This document shows positions 27,814 to 37,951 of a DNA stretch of 64,000 nucleotides, piece after piece. Source of the DNA: Pseudoalteromonas sp. TB64 (GTDB lineage: Bacteria; Pseudomonadota; Gammaproteobacteria; Enterobacterales; Alteromonadaceae). Both the position numbers and the translations under genes were made by a program. Numbering within the stretch: the stretch's first letter is position 1; each line of letters starts with the position of its first letter. The notes beneath the pieces are model-generated. The model was not told the origin of the DNA, searched no databases, and worked only from the letters and a program-made list of their open reading frames with translations. Location: assembly GCF_000498095.1 (NCBI RefSeq), contig NZ_AUTQ01000230.1, positions 17,846 to 81,845 of the forward strand, given 5' to 3'.

Positions 27814-29403
27814 ATTATTAGTACAGCTAATGTCACCATGCAATTTGGTGCTAAACCATTATTTGAAAATATCTCAGCAAAATTTGGCGACGGAAACCGT
27901 TACGGTTTAATCGGTGCAAATGGTTGTGGTAAATCAACATTTATGAAAATTTTAAGTGGTGAGCTTGAAGCGTCTTCAGGTAATGTAAGTACTGATCCAA
28001 ATGAACGCGTTGCTAAATTAAACCAAGACCAGTTTGCATACGAAGAATACTCAGTAATTGACACTGTGATCATGGGTCACAAGCAATTATGGGAAATTAA
28101 ACAAGAGCGCGACCGTATTTATTCTTTACCAGAAATGAGTGAAGAAGACGGCATGAAAGTAGCCGATCTTGAAACTGAATTTGCCGAAATGGATGGTTAC
28201 TCTGCTGAATCTAAAGCAGGCGAGCTTTTATTAGGCGTAGGTATTGGCACAGACCAACACTTTGGTCCAATGTCTGAAATAGCACCTGGTTTTAAACTGC
28301 GTGTGCTACTTGCTCAAGTATTGTTCTCAGACCCAGACATTATGCTACTGGATGAGCCTACCAATAACTTGGATATTTATACTATTAAGTGGTTAGAAGA
28401 CGTGTTGAACCAACGCGACTGTACCATGATCATCATCTCGCATGACCGTCACTTTTTAAACTCTGTGTGTACACACATGGCCGACATTGACTACGGCGAG
28501 CTACGTATTTACTCAGGTAACTACGACGAATACATGTTTGCAGCAACGCAAGCCCGTGAGCAGTTATTAAGTGAAAACGCGAAGAAGAAAAACCAAATTG
28601 CTGAGCTTCAACAGTTTGTTTCGCGTTTCTCTGCTAACGCATCTAAAGCTAAGCAAGCAACATCGCGTGCTAAGCGTATTGATAAAATTCAGTTAGATGA
28701 AGTTAAAGCGTCATCACGTCAAACGCCGTTTATTCGTTTCGATCAAGAAAAACAGTTATTCCGCAACGCACTTGAAATGAATAATCTAACGCAAGGTTTT
28801 GACGATACAACTTTATTCTCAGGCCTTGAAGGTTTAGTAGAAGTTGGCGAACGTATTGCTATTATTGGTGAAAATGGTGTTGGTAAAACAACATTACTTA
28901 ATACTTTAGCAGGGCGCTTGGCGCCTAAAGCCGGTGAGTTTAAGTTTTCTGAAAACGCGAACATTGGTTATTACGCGCAAGATCACGCTGACGAATTTGC
29001 AACCGACATGAACTTGTTTCAGTGGATGGAGCAATGGCAACAAGAAGGCGACGACGAGCAAGTAGTTCGTAGCTTTTTAGGTCGTATGTTGTTTTCGCAA
29101 AACGATATTAAAAAGTCAGTTAAAGTAATATCTGGTGGTGAGCAAGGTCGTATGCTGTTTGGTAAAATTATGATGCATAAACCAAACATATTACTTATGG
29201 ATGAGCCAACTAACCACATGGATATGGAATCTATTGAAGCGCTTAACTTAGCACTTGAAGCCTACGAAGGGACATTGATGTTTGTATCGCACGATCGTCA
29301 ATTTGTATCCTCTGTTGCTACTCGTATTTGGGAAGTTAAAGACGGTGAAATAATCGACTTTAGAGGCAACTACGCAGAATACTTAGCGAGTAAAGAAGCT
29401 TAA
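27814..29403 (+). CDS. ybiT: ABC-F ribosome-associated ATPase YbiT
   Basis: Two ABC domains on one chain with no membrane part. First Walker [10 protein letters not shown], Walker [11 protein letters not shown]; the inter-domain linker (about residues 245-290) is the charged helical arm that reaches into the ribosome; second Walker [10 protein letters not shown], Walker [11 protein letters not shown]. Length 529 residues against 530 in E. coli YbiT. The first in-frame ATG (27838) is 31 bases after the only ribosome site (GGAGGG, 27801-27806) and would cut off the conserved start. Eight codons earlier the frame reads ATT ATT AGT ACA GCT AAT GTC ACC ATG, matching the E. coli N-terminus (SSNVTMQFG). 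Hence an AUU start at 27814, seven bases after GGAGGG. Confidence 0.9.
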   Translation: MISTANVTMQFGAKPLFENISAKFGDGNRYGLIGANGCGKSTFMKILSGELEASSGNVSTDPNERVAKLNQDQFAYEEYSVIDTVIMGHKQLWEIKQERDRIYSLPEMSEEDGMKVADLETEFAEMDGYSAESKAGELLLGVGIGTDQHFGPMSEIAPGFKLRVLLAQVLFSDPDIMLLDEPTNNLDIYTIKWLEDVLNQRDCTMIIISHDRHFLNSVCTHMADIDYGELRIYSGNYDEYMFAATQAREQLLSENAKKKNQIAELQQFVSRFSANASKAKQATSRAKRIDKIQLDEVKASSRQTPFIRFDQEKQLFRNALEMNNLTQGFDDTTLFSGLEGLVEVGERIAIIGENGVGKTTLLNTLAGRLAPKAGEFKFSENANIGYYAQDHADEFATDMNLFQWMEQWQQEGDDEQVVRSFLGRMLFSQNDIKKSVKVISGGEQGRMLFGKIMMHKPNILLMDEPTNHMDMESIEALNLALEAYEGTLMFVSHDRQFVSSVATRIWEVKDGEIIDFRGNYAEYLASKEA

Positions 29404-29426
29404 TAACCTATTTACCCGTTAACTCT

Positions 29427-29456
29427 AAAAAGCCATGTTTAAACATGGCTTTTTTT
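29427..29456 (+). terminator. Rho-independent terminator
   Basis: AGCCATGTTT and AAACATGGCT form a perfect 10-bp stem followed by TTTTTT, 25 bp after ybiT. Confidence 0.92.
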
Positions 29457-29489
29457 GTTTTTGTGAGTCGCAATTAAACTTGGTTTGGG

Positions 29490-29522
29490 TATAATACCCG
29501 CCTAAAACCGGACATAAGTCCG
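29490..29522 (+). promoter_or_regulatory. purEK promoter region and leader hairpin
   Basis: A consensus -10 box TATAAT (29490-29495) lies about 60 bp before purE. The leader holds a small perfect hairpin CGGAC-ATAA-GTCCG (29509-29522). No clear PurR box or -35 was identified. Confidence 0.45.
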
Positions 29523-29554
29523 CTATTTTGAAAATACATTACTGAGGAATATTT

Positions 29555-30037
29555 ATGACTGTTGGCATTATTATGGGTTCTAAATCAGATTGGCCAACCA
29601 TGGAACACGCAGCACTTATGCTAGAACACTTTGGCATTAAGTACGAAACTAAAGTTGTGTCTGCACACCGAACTCCTCAATTACTTGCTGATTACGCAAG
29701 TTCAGCCGCAGATCGCGGCATTAAAGTTATCATTGCGGGTGCTGGCGGCGCGGCGCATTTACCAGGTATGGCGGCTGCATTTACTTCGCTTCCTGTACTG
29801 GGTGTTCCAGTAAAATCAAAAGCATTAAACGGTGTTGATTCGTTACTGTCTATTTGCCAAATGCCAAAAGGCGTTGCAGTAGGCACATTAGCAATTGGCG
29901 AGCCCGGTGCTGCAAATGCAGGTTTATTAGCTGCGCAAATTTTAGGATGTCAAAATCCAGAAATTTTTGCAAAAATTGAAGCGTTTCGTAAACAACAAAC
30001 CGAGACTATTTTAGCTAATCCAAATCCTGCAGAGTAA
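29555..30037 (+). CDS. purE: N5-carboxyaminoimidazole ribonucleotide mutase
   Basis: 160 residues, class I Pur[17 protein letters not shown] at the N-terminus, [10 protein letters not shown] with the catalytic His, and [16 protein letters not shown] as the phosphate-binding loop. It converts N5-CAIR to CAIR in purine synthesis in the cytosol. Two bases separate it from purK, with which it forms the classic operon. Confidence 0.97.
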   Translation: MTVGIIMGSKSDWPTMEHAALMLEHFGIKYETKVVSAHRTPQLLADYASSAADRGIKVIIAGAGGAAHLPGMAAAFTSLPVLGVPVKSKALNGVDSLLSICQMPKGVAVGTLAIGEPGAANAGLLAAQILGCQNPEIFAKIEAFRKQQTETILANPNPAE

Positions 30038-30039
30038 TA

Positions 30040-31188
30040 ATGAATATTCTAATTTTAGGTGCTGGTCAATTAGCTCGAATGATGAGTCTTGCCGGTGCAC
30101 CACTTAATTTAAATGTGGTTGCTTACGATGTAGGCAGCAAAAAAATCATGCACCCGTTAACTGGTGAAGTTTATACAACAACACTAGAGCAGGCTATTGT
30201 AGACGCTGACGCAATTACAGCAGAATTTGAACACATTCCTGATGATGTATTAACACTTTGTTGTAATAGCAATAAGTTTTACCCAGGAAAAGCGGCCATT
30301 AAAACTGGCGGCGACCGTGCTCTTGAAAAAGCATTACTTGATAAAACCGACGTAGCGTGTGCGCCGTATCAATTAATTACTGAAAAAGCACATCTAGAAC
30401 AAGCTGTTAAAAGTTTAGGTAAGCCATTAGTCATTAAAACCTGCCAAGCGGGTTATGATGGTAAAGGTCAATGGCGTTTAAAATCTGACTTAGAAATAGA
30501 TAAAATTTGGTCAGAAATGGCAGACTTTATTGCCTCTGGCACAGAGCAAGCACCGCACACTATTATTGCAGAAAAAATGATCCCATTTGATCGCGAAGTC
30601 TCCATTATTGGCGCACGCGATATACACGGTAACGTTGCTATATACCCATTAACAGAAAATGAGCACACAGATGGTGTGCTAACGTTTTCTATTGCAGGTA
30701 AAAATAATCATAGCGTGCAAACTCAAGCCACTACTGCATTTACAAAGTTAGCGAATGAACTTAATTATGTAGGCGTGCTAGCTATTGAGTTTTTTGACGT
30801 ACAAGGCACGTTGCTTGTTAACGAAATTGCTCCACGTGTTCATAACTCTGGTCATTGGACGCAGCAGGGATGTCATTGTTCGCAGTTTGAAAACCACATG
30901 CGCGCTGTTGCAGGCTTACCTTTGGGTAACACTGAGCTTAAACAAATCACCGCGATGATAAATGTTCTTGGTCAACCAAGCATTCCAGCTGACGTTCTAA
31001 AGTTTACAGATGTTACTAGCCATTGGTATGGTAAAGCACCAAAGCCTGGGCGTAAGATGGGTCATATAAACGTATCGGCAGATAGTATGAACGACTTGGC
31101 TGATAAAGTTGGAGAGCTCACAGAATATTTACCTGAGGAACAATACCCAGGTCTTTTAAAAGCGGCTGCAAACCTAATTTTACATTAA
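30040..31188 (+). CDS. purK: N5-carboxyaminoimidazole ribonucleotide synthase
   Basis: 382 residues, ATP-grasp enzyme. ILILGAGQLARMM forms the N-terminal Rossmann-like loop; KTCQAGYDGKGQW is the ATP-grasp glycine loop; EFFDVQGTLLVNEIAPRVHNSGHWT carries the Mg-binding Glu and Asn, here split over residues about 250-275. It makes N5-CAIR from AIR, ATP and bicarbonate and hands it to PurE. Operon with purE; terminator directly downstream. Confidence 0.97.
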   Translation: MNILILGAGQLARMMSLAGAPLNLNVVAYDVGSKKIMHPLTGEVYTTTLEQAIVDADAITAEFEHIPDDVLTLCCNSNKFYPGKAAIKTGGDRALEKALLDKTDVACAPYQLITEKAHLEQAVKSLGKPLVIKTCQAGYDGKGQWRLKSDLEIDKIWSEMADFIASGTEQAPHTIIAEKMIPFDREVSIIGARDIHGNVAIYPLTENEHTDGVLTFSIAGKNNHSVQTQATTAFTKLANELNYVGVLAIEFFDVQGTLLVNEIAPRVHNSGHWTQQGCHCSQFENHMRAVAGLPLGNTELKQITAMINVLGQPSIPADVLKFTDVTSHWYGKAPKPGRKMGHINVSADSMNDLADKVGELTEYLPEEQYPGLLKAAANLILH

Positions 31189-31211
31189 ACAATTAATTCT
31201 TTGTTTTACTA

Positions 31212-31239
31212 AATGCCGAGCTTGCTCGGCATTTTTTTT
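31212..31239 (+). terminator. Rho-independent terminator
   Basis: AATGCCGAG-CTTG-CTCGGCATT followed by a run of eight T, 23 bp after purK. Confidence 0.95.
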
Positions 31240-31313
31240 GATTAAATAAAGCGCTTGGTTATCGAGTTTGTGAAATAATAAAGTTGTCTACAATTTTACA
31301 GTGAAATTATTTA

Positions 31314-32480
31314 ATGAAACTTAAAGCAATTTATAGCGCAATACTTGTTGCGGCTTCTTTCAGTATAAATGCATTTGCATCAGACTCTCTTCGTGTTGCT
31401 ACATTTAATGTCAGCATGGATGCAACAAATCACACACCTAAAGGCGAGCAAGTTAAAAGCGATGCCTTGGTTAACGCACTTAAATCAAATAACCAACAAA
31501 TTAAAAATATTGCTGAAATAATTCAACGTGTTCGTCCTGATATTATTTTACTTAATGAGTTTGATTTTATACCTAAAGAGCAAGGTGTAGAGTACTTTAA
31601 TAAGCACTATTTAAATGTAAGTCAGCAAAAGCAAGATGCTATAAATTATCCTTATTTTTATATAGCGCCTGTTAACACCGGTTTAGCAACAGAATTTGAT
31701 TTAGATAACGATGGTAAAAAAAATGGCGTAATGGGCGATGCACAAGGTTTTGGCTTTTTTGAAGGGCATTACGGCATGGTCGTGCTTTCTAAATTCCCAA
31801 TTGATTTTGATAAAATAAGAACGTTGCAAACCTTTAAATACAAAGACATGCCTAACGCGCAAATGCCATTAATGCCTAAAACAGGTGAAAACTGGTATAA
31901 CGAGCAAGAATGGCAAGCACTGAGACTGAGCTCTAAGTCGTTTTGGGATTTACCTGTTACTGTAAACAACAAGACCATACATGTACTTGCATCGCACCCA
32001 ACGCCACCGGTGTTTGATGGCGAAGAAAATCGTAATGGTAAACGTAATCATGACGAAGTAAGGCTAATTGCCGATTATGTAGCAAATGCTAATTACATTT
32101 ACGATGACCAAGGTAAAAAAGGGGGGCTAAAAGCCGATTCTCGCTTTGTTATTTTAGGCGATTTAAATGCAGCTCCCGAGGGCGACAAAGCACGTACTAA
32201 TACAACCGATCAAATACTTAAAAATCCACTCATTAACGCCAGCTTTACTCCAAAAAGTACAGGCGCTAAAGAGCAATATAGCAGTGTACCTTATGGGCAA
32301 AACTACAGTGCAAATTGGCAGGCTCGAGTAGATTACGTACTACCGTCAAATTATGGATTAAAAATTAAAAACGGCGGTGTGTTTTGGCCAAGTAAAACAA
32401 GCGATGAGCATCGTTTAATTGAAGATAGAAACGCTTCAAGCGATCATCGACTGGTTTGGCTTGATTTAATAGTTGAATAA
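31314..32480 (+). CDS. Exported endonuclease/exonuclease/phosphatase-family protein
   Basis: 388 residues with a signal peptide (about 22 residues ending NAFA). The EEP fold is shown by LRVATFNVSMD, PDIILLNEFDF (metal-binding Glu), GMVVLSKFPI, ILGDLNAAPEGD (Asp and Asn) and the C-terminal SSDHRLVWLDL (catalytic His). A DLDNDGKKNG stretch looks like a calcium loop. It may be a periplasmic or secreted phosphoesterase or nuclease; substrate unknown. Single gene. Confidence 0.85.
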   Translation: MKLKAIYSAILVAASFSINAFASDSLRVATFNVSMDATNHTPKGEQVKSDALVNALKSNNQQIKNIAEIIQRVRPDIILLNEFDFIPKEQGVEYFNKHYLNVSQQKQDAINYPYFYIAPVNTGLATEFDLDNDGKKNGVMGDAQGFGFFEGHYGMVVLSKFPIDFDKIRTLQTFKYKDMPNAQMPLMPKTGENWYNEQEWQALRLSSKSFWDLPVTVNNKTIHVLASHPTPPVFDGEENRNGKRNHDEVRLIADYVANANYIYDDQGKKGGLKADSRFVILGDLNAAPEGDKARTNTTDQILKNPLINASFTPKSTGAKEQYSSVPYGQNYSANWQARVDYVLPSNYGLKIKNGGVFWPSKTSDEHRLIEDRNASSDHRLVWLDLIVE

Positions 32481-32615
32481 GCATAACCAAACGGCTGTAA
32501 AGCGCTATTAAACTGAGCTTTACCTTGTTTAATAGCTATTTATCTTAAAAAATTGCAATAACTTGAGTACTTCTGCTTAAATACGGTCTAATTATAATAA
32601 CTGTATAGAAGCACT

Positions 32616-35123
32616 ATGATTTTTAATTTTTCTTCATCTAAAACGTTAGTGGCATTAGCTGTTGCCTCAAGTGTGATGCTTGCAGGTTGTGCTGCTACAG
32701 CAAACACTTCTTCTCCAACACAGCAAAGTGCTTTACCAGCAACTAATGTTGCTGCGGTTGTAAACACGCCAGCAGATATCGGCTCACAAAAAATAACGTT
32801 AGAACAAGCAATGGCCGATCCTGATTGGATGGGCAATCAACCAGAGAGCGCTTATTGGGCTAGCGATTCGGCTACTATTATTTATGCTCAAAAAGAGCAA
32901 GGTAATACACTACGCGATTTATTTAGCCAATCGGTTACTAGCCAAACAGCAGAGCAGGTAGCACTTAATAAACTTCATACTGTGGGTTCAAATAAAGCTG
33001 TTTATTCAAAAAATAAAACAATGGCTGCCTATACGTTTAAAGGCAATGTGTTTGTTAAAAACCTAAAAACCGGTGAACTTAAACAAATTACAGCGACATC
33101 AGCAAGCGAATCTAAACCACAATTTTTAAATAATGGCGATTTAGTTTACCGCCAAGGCAATGTATTTTTTAAAGTTGATTTAAAAACAGGCTTAACGAGC
33201 GAGCTTGCTAACTTAAAACTTGGTGATGAGCCAAAAGGGATTGAAGAGCCAAGCACGTATATTGCTAAAGAGCAGCATAAATTGATTAAGTTTGTGGCGC
33301 TTCAACAAAAAAACAAAAAAGATAAGCAAGCACGTAATGAGCAAATTAATGAACAAAACGATTCAATTGCTAACACGGCTTACTACTTAGGTGATGGTAA
33401 TAAAGTTGCAGAAGCACAGCTTTCGCCAAATGGTGATGCGCTGTTAGTCGTTGTACAAAAGCAAACAGATTGGCGCGGTGATGGCGATATTATGCCTAAC
33501 TACATTACAAATGACGCCACTATAGAACCTAAAAAAGCACGCCGCCGTGTTGCAGATGCTAAAGAAGAAACATCGCAGCTTGTGTACATCAATTTAACTA
33601 ACAAAGAGCAAACATCACTTAGCTTTAATACCTTACCGGGCTTTGATGAAGATGTTTTAGCCGCAGTTAAAAAAGAAAACTATGCACGTGATGGTAAAAC
33701 ATATAAGTCTAAAAAGGCGCCTCGTGGCATTAACCTTATTATGGACTGGGGGTTTGAGCAAAGCCCAATAGTATGGAACGATGACGGCTCGCAAGTAGCT
33801 GTCATGCTTGAAGCATGGGACAACAAAGACCGCTGGCTTGCTACCGTTGATTTTAAAAACAACAAACTTGTCTCGCAACATCGCCTGCATGACGATGCAT
33901 GGATTGCTTACGCGTTTAACGACTTTGGTTGGTTACATAACTCAAACACGCTTTATTACCTATCGGAAGAGTCAGGTTACAGCCAGCTTTATAAAAAACC
34001 AATTAACGGCAAAGCAACTGCGCTAACACAAGGCCAATTTGAGGTTTCTAACTTAACGCTTGCCAGCGATGACAGCGCAATTTATTACAAAGCGAATGTT
34101 GAGCACCCAGGCCTGTACGAAATTTACCGTGTTAACCCACAAACAGGTAATAGCGAGCAAGTAACTGATTTAAATGGTATGACCGATTACACGTTAAGCC
34201 CTGATGAAACCAAGTTACTCCTTAAGCACTCAACAATTACAATGCCTAATGAGCTTTATGTAGCAGATGCTAAAGCAAATACAAAAGCAACGCGATTAAC
34301 GCACACTGTGTCGGATGAGTTTTTAGCTAAAAAACTAACTGCCCCTAAAATTGTTGCTGTGCCATCGAGCCATACTGATCAACCAATATACGCAAAAGTG
34401 TACTACCCAGCTGATTACGTAGAAGGTGAAGTAGGCAAAAACCGCAAAGCGGTTATTTTTAACCACGGCGCGGGTTACTTACAAAACTCACATATGGGGT
34501 TTTCGGTTTATTTTCGTGAATTTATGTTTCATTCATTACTCGCAGATGAAGGTTATATAGTGATGGATATGGATTACCGCGCATCTAAAGGTTACGGACG
34601 TGATTGGCGTACCGCAATTTATCGTCAAATGGGGACTCCTGAAACACAAGATTTAGCCGATGGCGTTAAATGGATGGCACAAAATGCCAATGTTGATACT
34701 AAAGCAGTCGGTACTTATGGCGGCTCATACGGCGGCTTTATGACCTTTATGGCATTGTTTACTGCGCCTGAGTTATTTCAATCGGGTGCTGCACTTAGAC
34801 CTGTTACTGATTGGGCACATTACAATACAGGTTACACGGCTAATATATTAAACCACCCTGACGTTGACCCAATTGCATATGAGCGCAGCTCACCAATTTA
34901 TTACGCTGAGGGCTTAAACAAACGTTTATTAATTAACTCACCAATGGTTGACGATAATGTGTTTTTTCAAGATTCAGTACGTTTAGTGCAGCGTTTAATT
35001 GAGCTTGAAAAACAAAACTTTGAAACAGCTATATTCCCTGTTGAACCACATGGCTTTGTTCAGCCTTCAAGCTGGTTAGACGAATATCGTCGTATTTATA
35101 AGTTATTTAAAGAAACACTTTAA
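32616..35123 (+). CDS. S9 family peptidase, lipoprotein
   Basis: 835 residues. The N-terminal signal ends in a lipobox (VMLAGC). A beta-propeller domain fills about residues 60-570 (repeated patterns such as SPDETKLLLKHS). The C-terminal alpha/beta-hydrolase domain has the nucleophile elbow TYGGSYGGFM, the Asp in SPMVDDNVFF and the His in VEPHGF. It is a prolyl-oligopeptidase/DPP-IV-like enzyme, probably at the periplasmic face. Gene is alone and ends in a strong terminator. Confidence 0.92.
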   Translation: MIFNFSSSKTLVALAVASSVMLAGCAATANTSSPTQQSALPATNVAAVVNTPADIGSQKITLEQAMADPDWMGNQPESAYWASDSATIIYAQKEQGNTLRDLFSQSVTSQTAEQVALNKLHTVGSNKAVYSKNKTMAAYTFKGNVFVKNLKTGELKQITATSASESKPQFLNNGDLVYRQGNVFFKVDLKTGLTSELANLKLGDEPKGIEEPSTYIAKEQHKLIKFVALQQKNKKDKQARNEQINEQNDSIANTAYYLGDGNKVAEAQLSPNGDALLVVVQKQTDWRGDGDIMPNYITNDATIEPKKARRRVADAKEETSQLVYINLTNKEQTSLSFNTLPGFDEDVLAAVKKENYARDGKTYKSKKAPRGINLIMDWGFEQSPIVWNDDGSQVAVMLEAWDNKDRWLATVDFKNNKLVSQHRLHDDAWIAYAFNDFGWLHNSNTLYYLSEESGYSQLYKKPINGKATALTQGQFEVSNLTLASDDSAIYYKANVEHPGLYEIYRVNPQTGNSEQVTDLNGMTDYTLSPDETKLLLKHSTITMPNELYVADAKANTKATRLTHTVSDEFLAKKLTAPKIVAVPSSHTDQPIYAKVYYPADYVEGEVGKNRKAVIFNHGAGYLQNSHMGFSVYFREFMFHSLLADEGYIVMDMDYRASKGYGRDWRTAIYRQMGTPETQDLADGVKWMAQNANVDTKAVGTYGGSYGGFMTFMALFTAPELFQSGAALRPVTDWAHYNTGYTANILNHPDVDPIAYERSSPIYYAEGLNKRLLINSPMVDDNVFFQDSVRLVQRLIELEKQNFETAIFPVEPHGFVQPSSWLDEYRRIYKLFKETL

Positions 35124-35152
35124 TTCTTAATTCTTAAAGTATAAAAACAAAC

Positions 35153-35190
35153 ACGCCGCGTTAGTTAAATAAACTAACGCGGCGTTTTTT
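35153..35190 (+). terminator. Strong Rho-independent terminator
   Basis: ACGCCGCGTTAGTT and AACTAACGCGGCGT pair over 14 bases with a 5-base loop and a T6 tail. It separates the S9 peptidase from the convergent rhombosortase gene. Confidence 0.95.
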
Positions 35191-35204
35191 GGATTGAACA
35201 AAAA

Positions 35205-35828
35205 TTACACTTTGTTTTTCTTTTTTAAGTATTCAACAATCAGCGGTATGGCTAATAAAGTGCCGCCAATTACGCCAATCAAATGCGCATCAATAGCGAC
35301 AGTAGAGTTAATAAGTTTGCCTATATCAGCATTAGGACCACTAAATTGCTCAAACGCTATTTTAATCCATACACCAATAAATAATAAATAACCCGATTTA
35401 AGCCCTACGGTTATGTCTTTAACTGCGCCCCAAATGAGCACGCCATGAAGCAATGCGCTTAAACCAGTATAAATATGGATACTTGGACAAAACCAGTACA
35501 CACCTAAACCACACCAAAGTGCCAACGTACATATATTAAATGCATAGCGAGTAGGGGATGTATATTCACCATGTAGTAACCAAATTAATAAAACACCGCT
35601 GGCATTTAAACCTAAATGAGCCCAATTAGCATGTACAAACTGGCTGGTAAATATTCTCCATAGCTCTCCTTGATTAACTAAAGGTCGGTTAAATTCAAGT
35701 AAATTATTTAAATCAAATGCAGCAAAAATGGTACTAAAAAGCAGCAAAGTTATAGGCGGTAATAAATAACGTGGTTGTAGTGGTAAATTAAACATTTTAT
35801 TGTAATTTTTTAGTATAAATTTTTGCAT
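35205..35828 (-). CDS. rrtA: Rhombosortase (rhomboid-like GlyGly-CTERM protease)
   Basis: 207 residues from ATG 35828; longer frames would run into the divergent ggt gene, and ATG 35795 is also possible. About six TM helices. GELWRIFTSQFVHANWAHLGLNA is the conserved rhombosortase region between helices 1 and 2 (shown here in two pieces: GELWRIFTSQFVHAN and WAHLGLNA). The catalytic Ser is in GLSALLHG, with Ala where Gly is usual, and the His in DAHLIG. It is expected to cleave the C-terminal GlyGly-CTERM tag of exported proteins. No tagged substrate is encoded in this window. Confidence 0.8.
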   Translation of the reverse strand: MQKFILKNYNKMFNLPLQPRYLLPPITLLLFSTIFAAFDLNNLLEFNRPLVNQGELWRIFTSQFVHANWAHLGLNASGVLLIWLLHGEYTSPTRYAFNICTLALWCGLGVYWFCPSIHIYTGLSALLHGVLIWGAVKDITVGLKSGYLLFIGVWIKIAFEQFSGPNADIGKLINSTVAIDAHLIGVIGGTLLAIPLIVEYLKKKNKV

Positions 35829-35892
35829 ATTGTGCCCGTTTAACTTTAAGATGCCAATTACCTCATCGTAATTAAGTGTTTTTAGTATTTTT

Positions 35893-37665
35893 ATGCATTT
35901 TAAACTTAACTCATTATTTGCCATTAGCCTGTGCGCGGTAACATTGCCTTCTTTTGCACAGCAAACAATTGAAACTCGCGAACCAGAAGCAGCAACAGGT
36001 CTTATTCATAAACAAGTTGTGACTGGTGATAAGTATATGGTTGCAGCAGCAAACCCATATGCTTCTCAAGCTGGGCAACGTATTTTAGCTCAAGGCGGTA
36101 GCGCAGTTGATGCTGCTATTGCTACTCAACTAGTACTTACCTTAGTTGAACCGCAATCGTCGGGAATTGGTGGTGGTACATTTATGATGTATTACAACAA
36201 AGCAAACAATAAGCTAACAAGTTTTGATGGTCGTGAAACTGCACCTGCAGATGCAGATGAAACCTTGTTTTTAGATAAACATGGTAAAGCAGTAAAATGG
36301 ATTGAAGCTGTTGTTGGCGGACGCTCTGTTGGCGTACCAGGTATTTTACATGCTTTTGCTAGTGCACATAAACAATACGGCACCTTACCGTGGAGTGAAT
36401 TATTTACACCCGCAATAGAACTTGCTGAGCAGGGTTTTGTGGTGTCGCCTCGTTTACACGGCCTATTAGCGCGCCAACTAAATCCGGGTGTAATGAGCAT
36501 GCCGGTAATTAACGAATATTTTTACCCTAATGGAAAATTAATTGAAGCGGGCACGGTTAAAAAAAACCAGCCACTTGCAGATTTATACAAAGACATTGCA
36601 AAACAGGGGATTGATGCGTTTTATAAAGGCGATAACGCTAAACAAATGGTTAATGCAGTTCAAAACTCTAAAATCGCACCTGGTAAATTAAGCGTACAAG
36701 ACTTAGCTGATTACAAAAGTAAAGAACGAGACGCCGTATGTATTGAATACCGTGCTTATAACGTATGTTCAATGGCACCACCAAGCAGTGGCGGTGTAGC
36801 GGTACTGCAAATGCTAGGCTTGCTTGAGCATAAAGATATGGCTGCCCTTAAACCAAATGGCGAAAAAGCAATTCATTACTTTAGCCAAGCATCGCGTATT
36901 GCATTTGCTGATCGTGACGTATACATGGGCGACCCCGACTTTACGCAAGTACCAACAAAAGAGTTACTAAACAAAGACTATATTGCATCACGCGCTAAAT
37001 TAATTACCGAAACAGACCAAAAAGCCGTAGCCGGTAATCCAGTCGGGTATTTAAGTTATGCAATGGATGATTCTTATGAGTTGCCGTCAACGTCGCACGT
37101 ATCGATTGTAGATAGTAAAGGTAACGCAGTGTCGATGACCAGCTCTATTGAAATGGCATTTGGCTCTACAGTTATGGTTAACGGATTTATTTTAAATAAC
37201 CAATTAACTGATTTTTCGCTTTCTCCGCGCATTAACGGCAAACTTGTTGCTAACCGTGTAGAAGCCGGTAAGCGCCCGCGTAGCTCTATGTCACCTGTAA
37301 TGGTATTTAATAAAGATGGCAGCTTACGTTTAGTTGTAGGCTCACCAGGTGGTAGTCGTATTATTGATTACGTAGCGCAAGTGGTGGTTGGGGTTATTGA
37401 TTGGAATTTATCAGCGCAAGATGCGATTAACTTACCTCGTACAACAAATCGTAACGATTACACCAGTCTTGAAAAAGGCACAGCGCTTGAAGCAATTGCA
37501 CCTGCATTAACTAAACGTGGGCATAATGTGCGCGTTATCGATTTAAACTCAGGCTTACATGCTGTTGAAGTGAAAAACAACAAACTGTATGGCGGTGCCG
37601 ACCCTCGTCGCGAAGGTGTTGCGTTGTCTGATTTAACGAAGAAAAACGCCACTATCAAATTTTAA
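35893..37665 (+). CDS. ggt: Gamma-glutamyltransferase
   Basis: 590 residues, exported by an N-terminal signal (about 22 residues ending PSFA). The proenzyme cleaves itself before the catalytic Thr in STSHVSIVD, giving large and small subunits. Further family motifs: GGSAVDAAIATQLVL, PQSSGIGGGTF, GRETAPA and PRSSMSPVMVF in the small subunit. It transfers or hydrolyses the gamma-glutamyl group of glutathione in the periplasm. Starts divergently from rhombosortase. Confidence 0.95.
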   Translation: MHFKLNSLFAISLCAVTLPSFAQQTIETREPEAATGLIHKQVVTGDKYMVAAANPYASQAGQRILAQGGSAVDAAIATQLVLTLVEPQSSGIGGGTFMMYYNKANNKLTSFDGRETAPADADETLFLDKHGKAVKWIEAVVGGRSVGVPGILHAFASAHKQYGTLPWSELFTPAIELAEQGFVVSPRLHGLLARQLNPGVMSMPVINEYFYPNGKLIEAGTVKKNQPLADLYKDIAKQGIDAFYKGDNAKQMVNAVQNSKIAPGKLSVQDLADYKSKERDAVCIEYRAYNVCSMAPPSSGGVAVLQMLGLLEHKDMAALKPNGEKAIHYFSQASRIAFADRDVYMGDPDFTQVPTKELLNKDYIASRAKLITETDQKAVAGNPVGYLSYAMDDSYELPSTSHVSIVDSKGNAVSMTSSIEMAFGSTVMVNGFILNNQLTDFSLSPRINGKLVANRVEAGKRPRSSMSPVMVFNKDGSLRLVVGSPGGSRIIDYVAQVVVGVIDWNLSAQDAINLPRTTNRNDYTSLEKGTALEAIAPALTKRGHNVRVIDLNSGLHAVEVKNNKLYGGADPRREGVALSDLTKKNATIKF

Positions 37666-37675
37666 ATTATATAAA

Positions 37676-37820
37676 TACCCAAGCCATCTAAAGAGAGTTT
37701 AGACGTTATTTATGCTGCTTTTTTGATTTTAGTAATAGGGTGACTATTATTTACAATCAATGGGTTGCATAAATAACGTTTAATTCCAACTGAAACTCGC
37801 ATCTTAAGGCAGCTTGGGTA
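37676..37820. mobile_element. MITE-like inverted-repeat element, 145 bp
   Basis: Outer ends TACCCAAGC and GCTTGGGTA are perfect inverted repeats; an inner pair ACGTTATTTATGC (37703-37715) and GCATAAATAACGT (37767-37779) is also perfect; the sequence between them matches in inverted order with gaps (GAGTTT on both arms). The centre of about 50 bp is unpaired. No ORF. This architecture suggests a non-autonomous transposable element. Its right end supplies a TATAAT box towards maeA. Confidence 0.65.
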
Positions 37821-37823
37821 TAA

Positions 37824-37852
37824 TACAAGAACGAGTAAAGCTCGTATTTGTA
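37824..37852 (+). promoter_or_regulatory. Leader hairpin upstream of maeA
   Basis: TACAAGAACGAG pairs with CTCGTATTTGTA around the loop TAAAG (one G-U pair, one mismatch). It begins just after the TATAAT box at 37819-37824, so it would be at the 5' end of a maeA transcript. No T-run follows, so it is not a plain terminator. Confidence 0.4.
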
Positions 37853-37951
37853 TATTCTCATTGGTCTGACAAGTTTCATATTCATTGCAATTAAACCTTT
37901 AACAATGATAATGGCAGATCATAACTTAAGACTTCGTTAAAGCCTGGAAAT

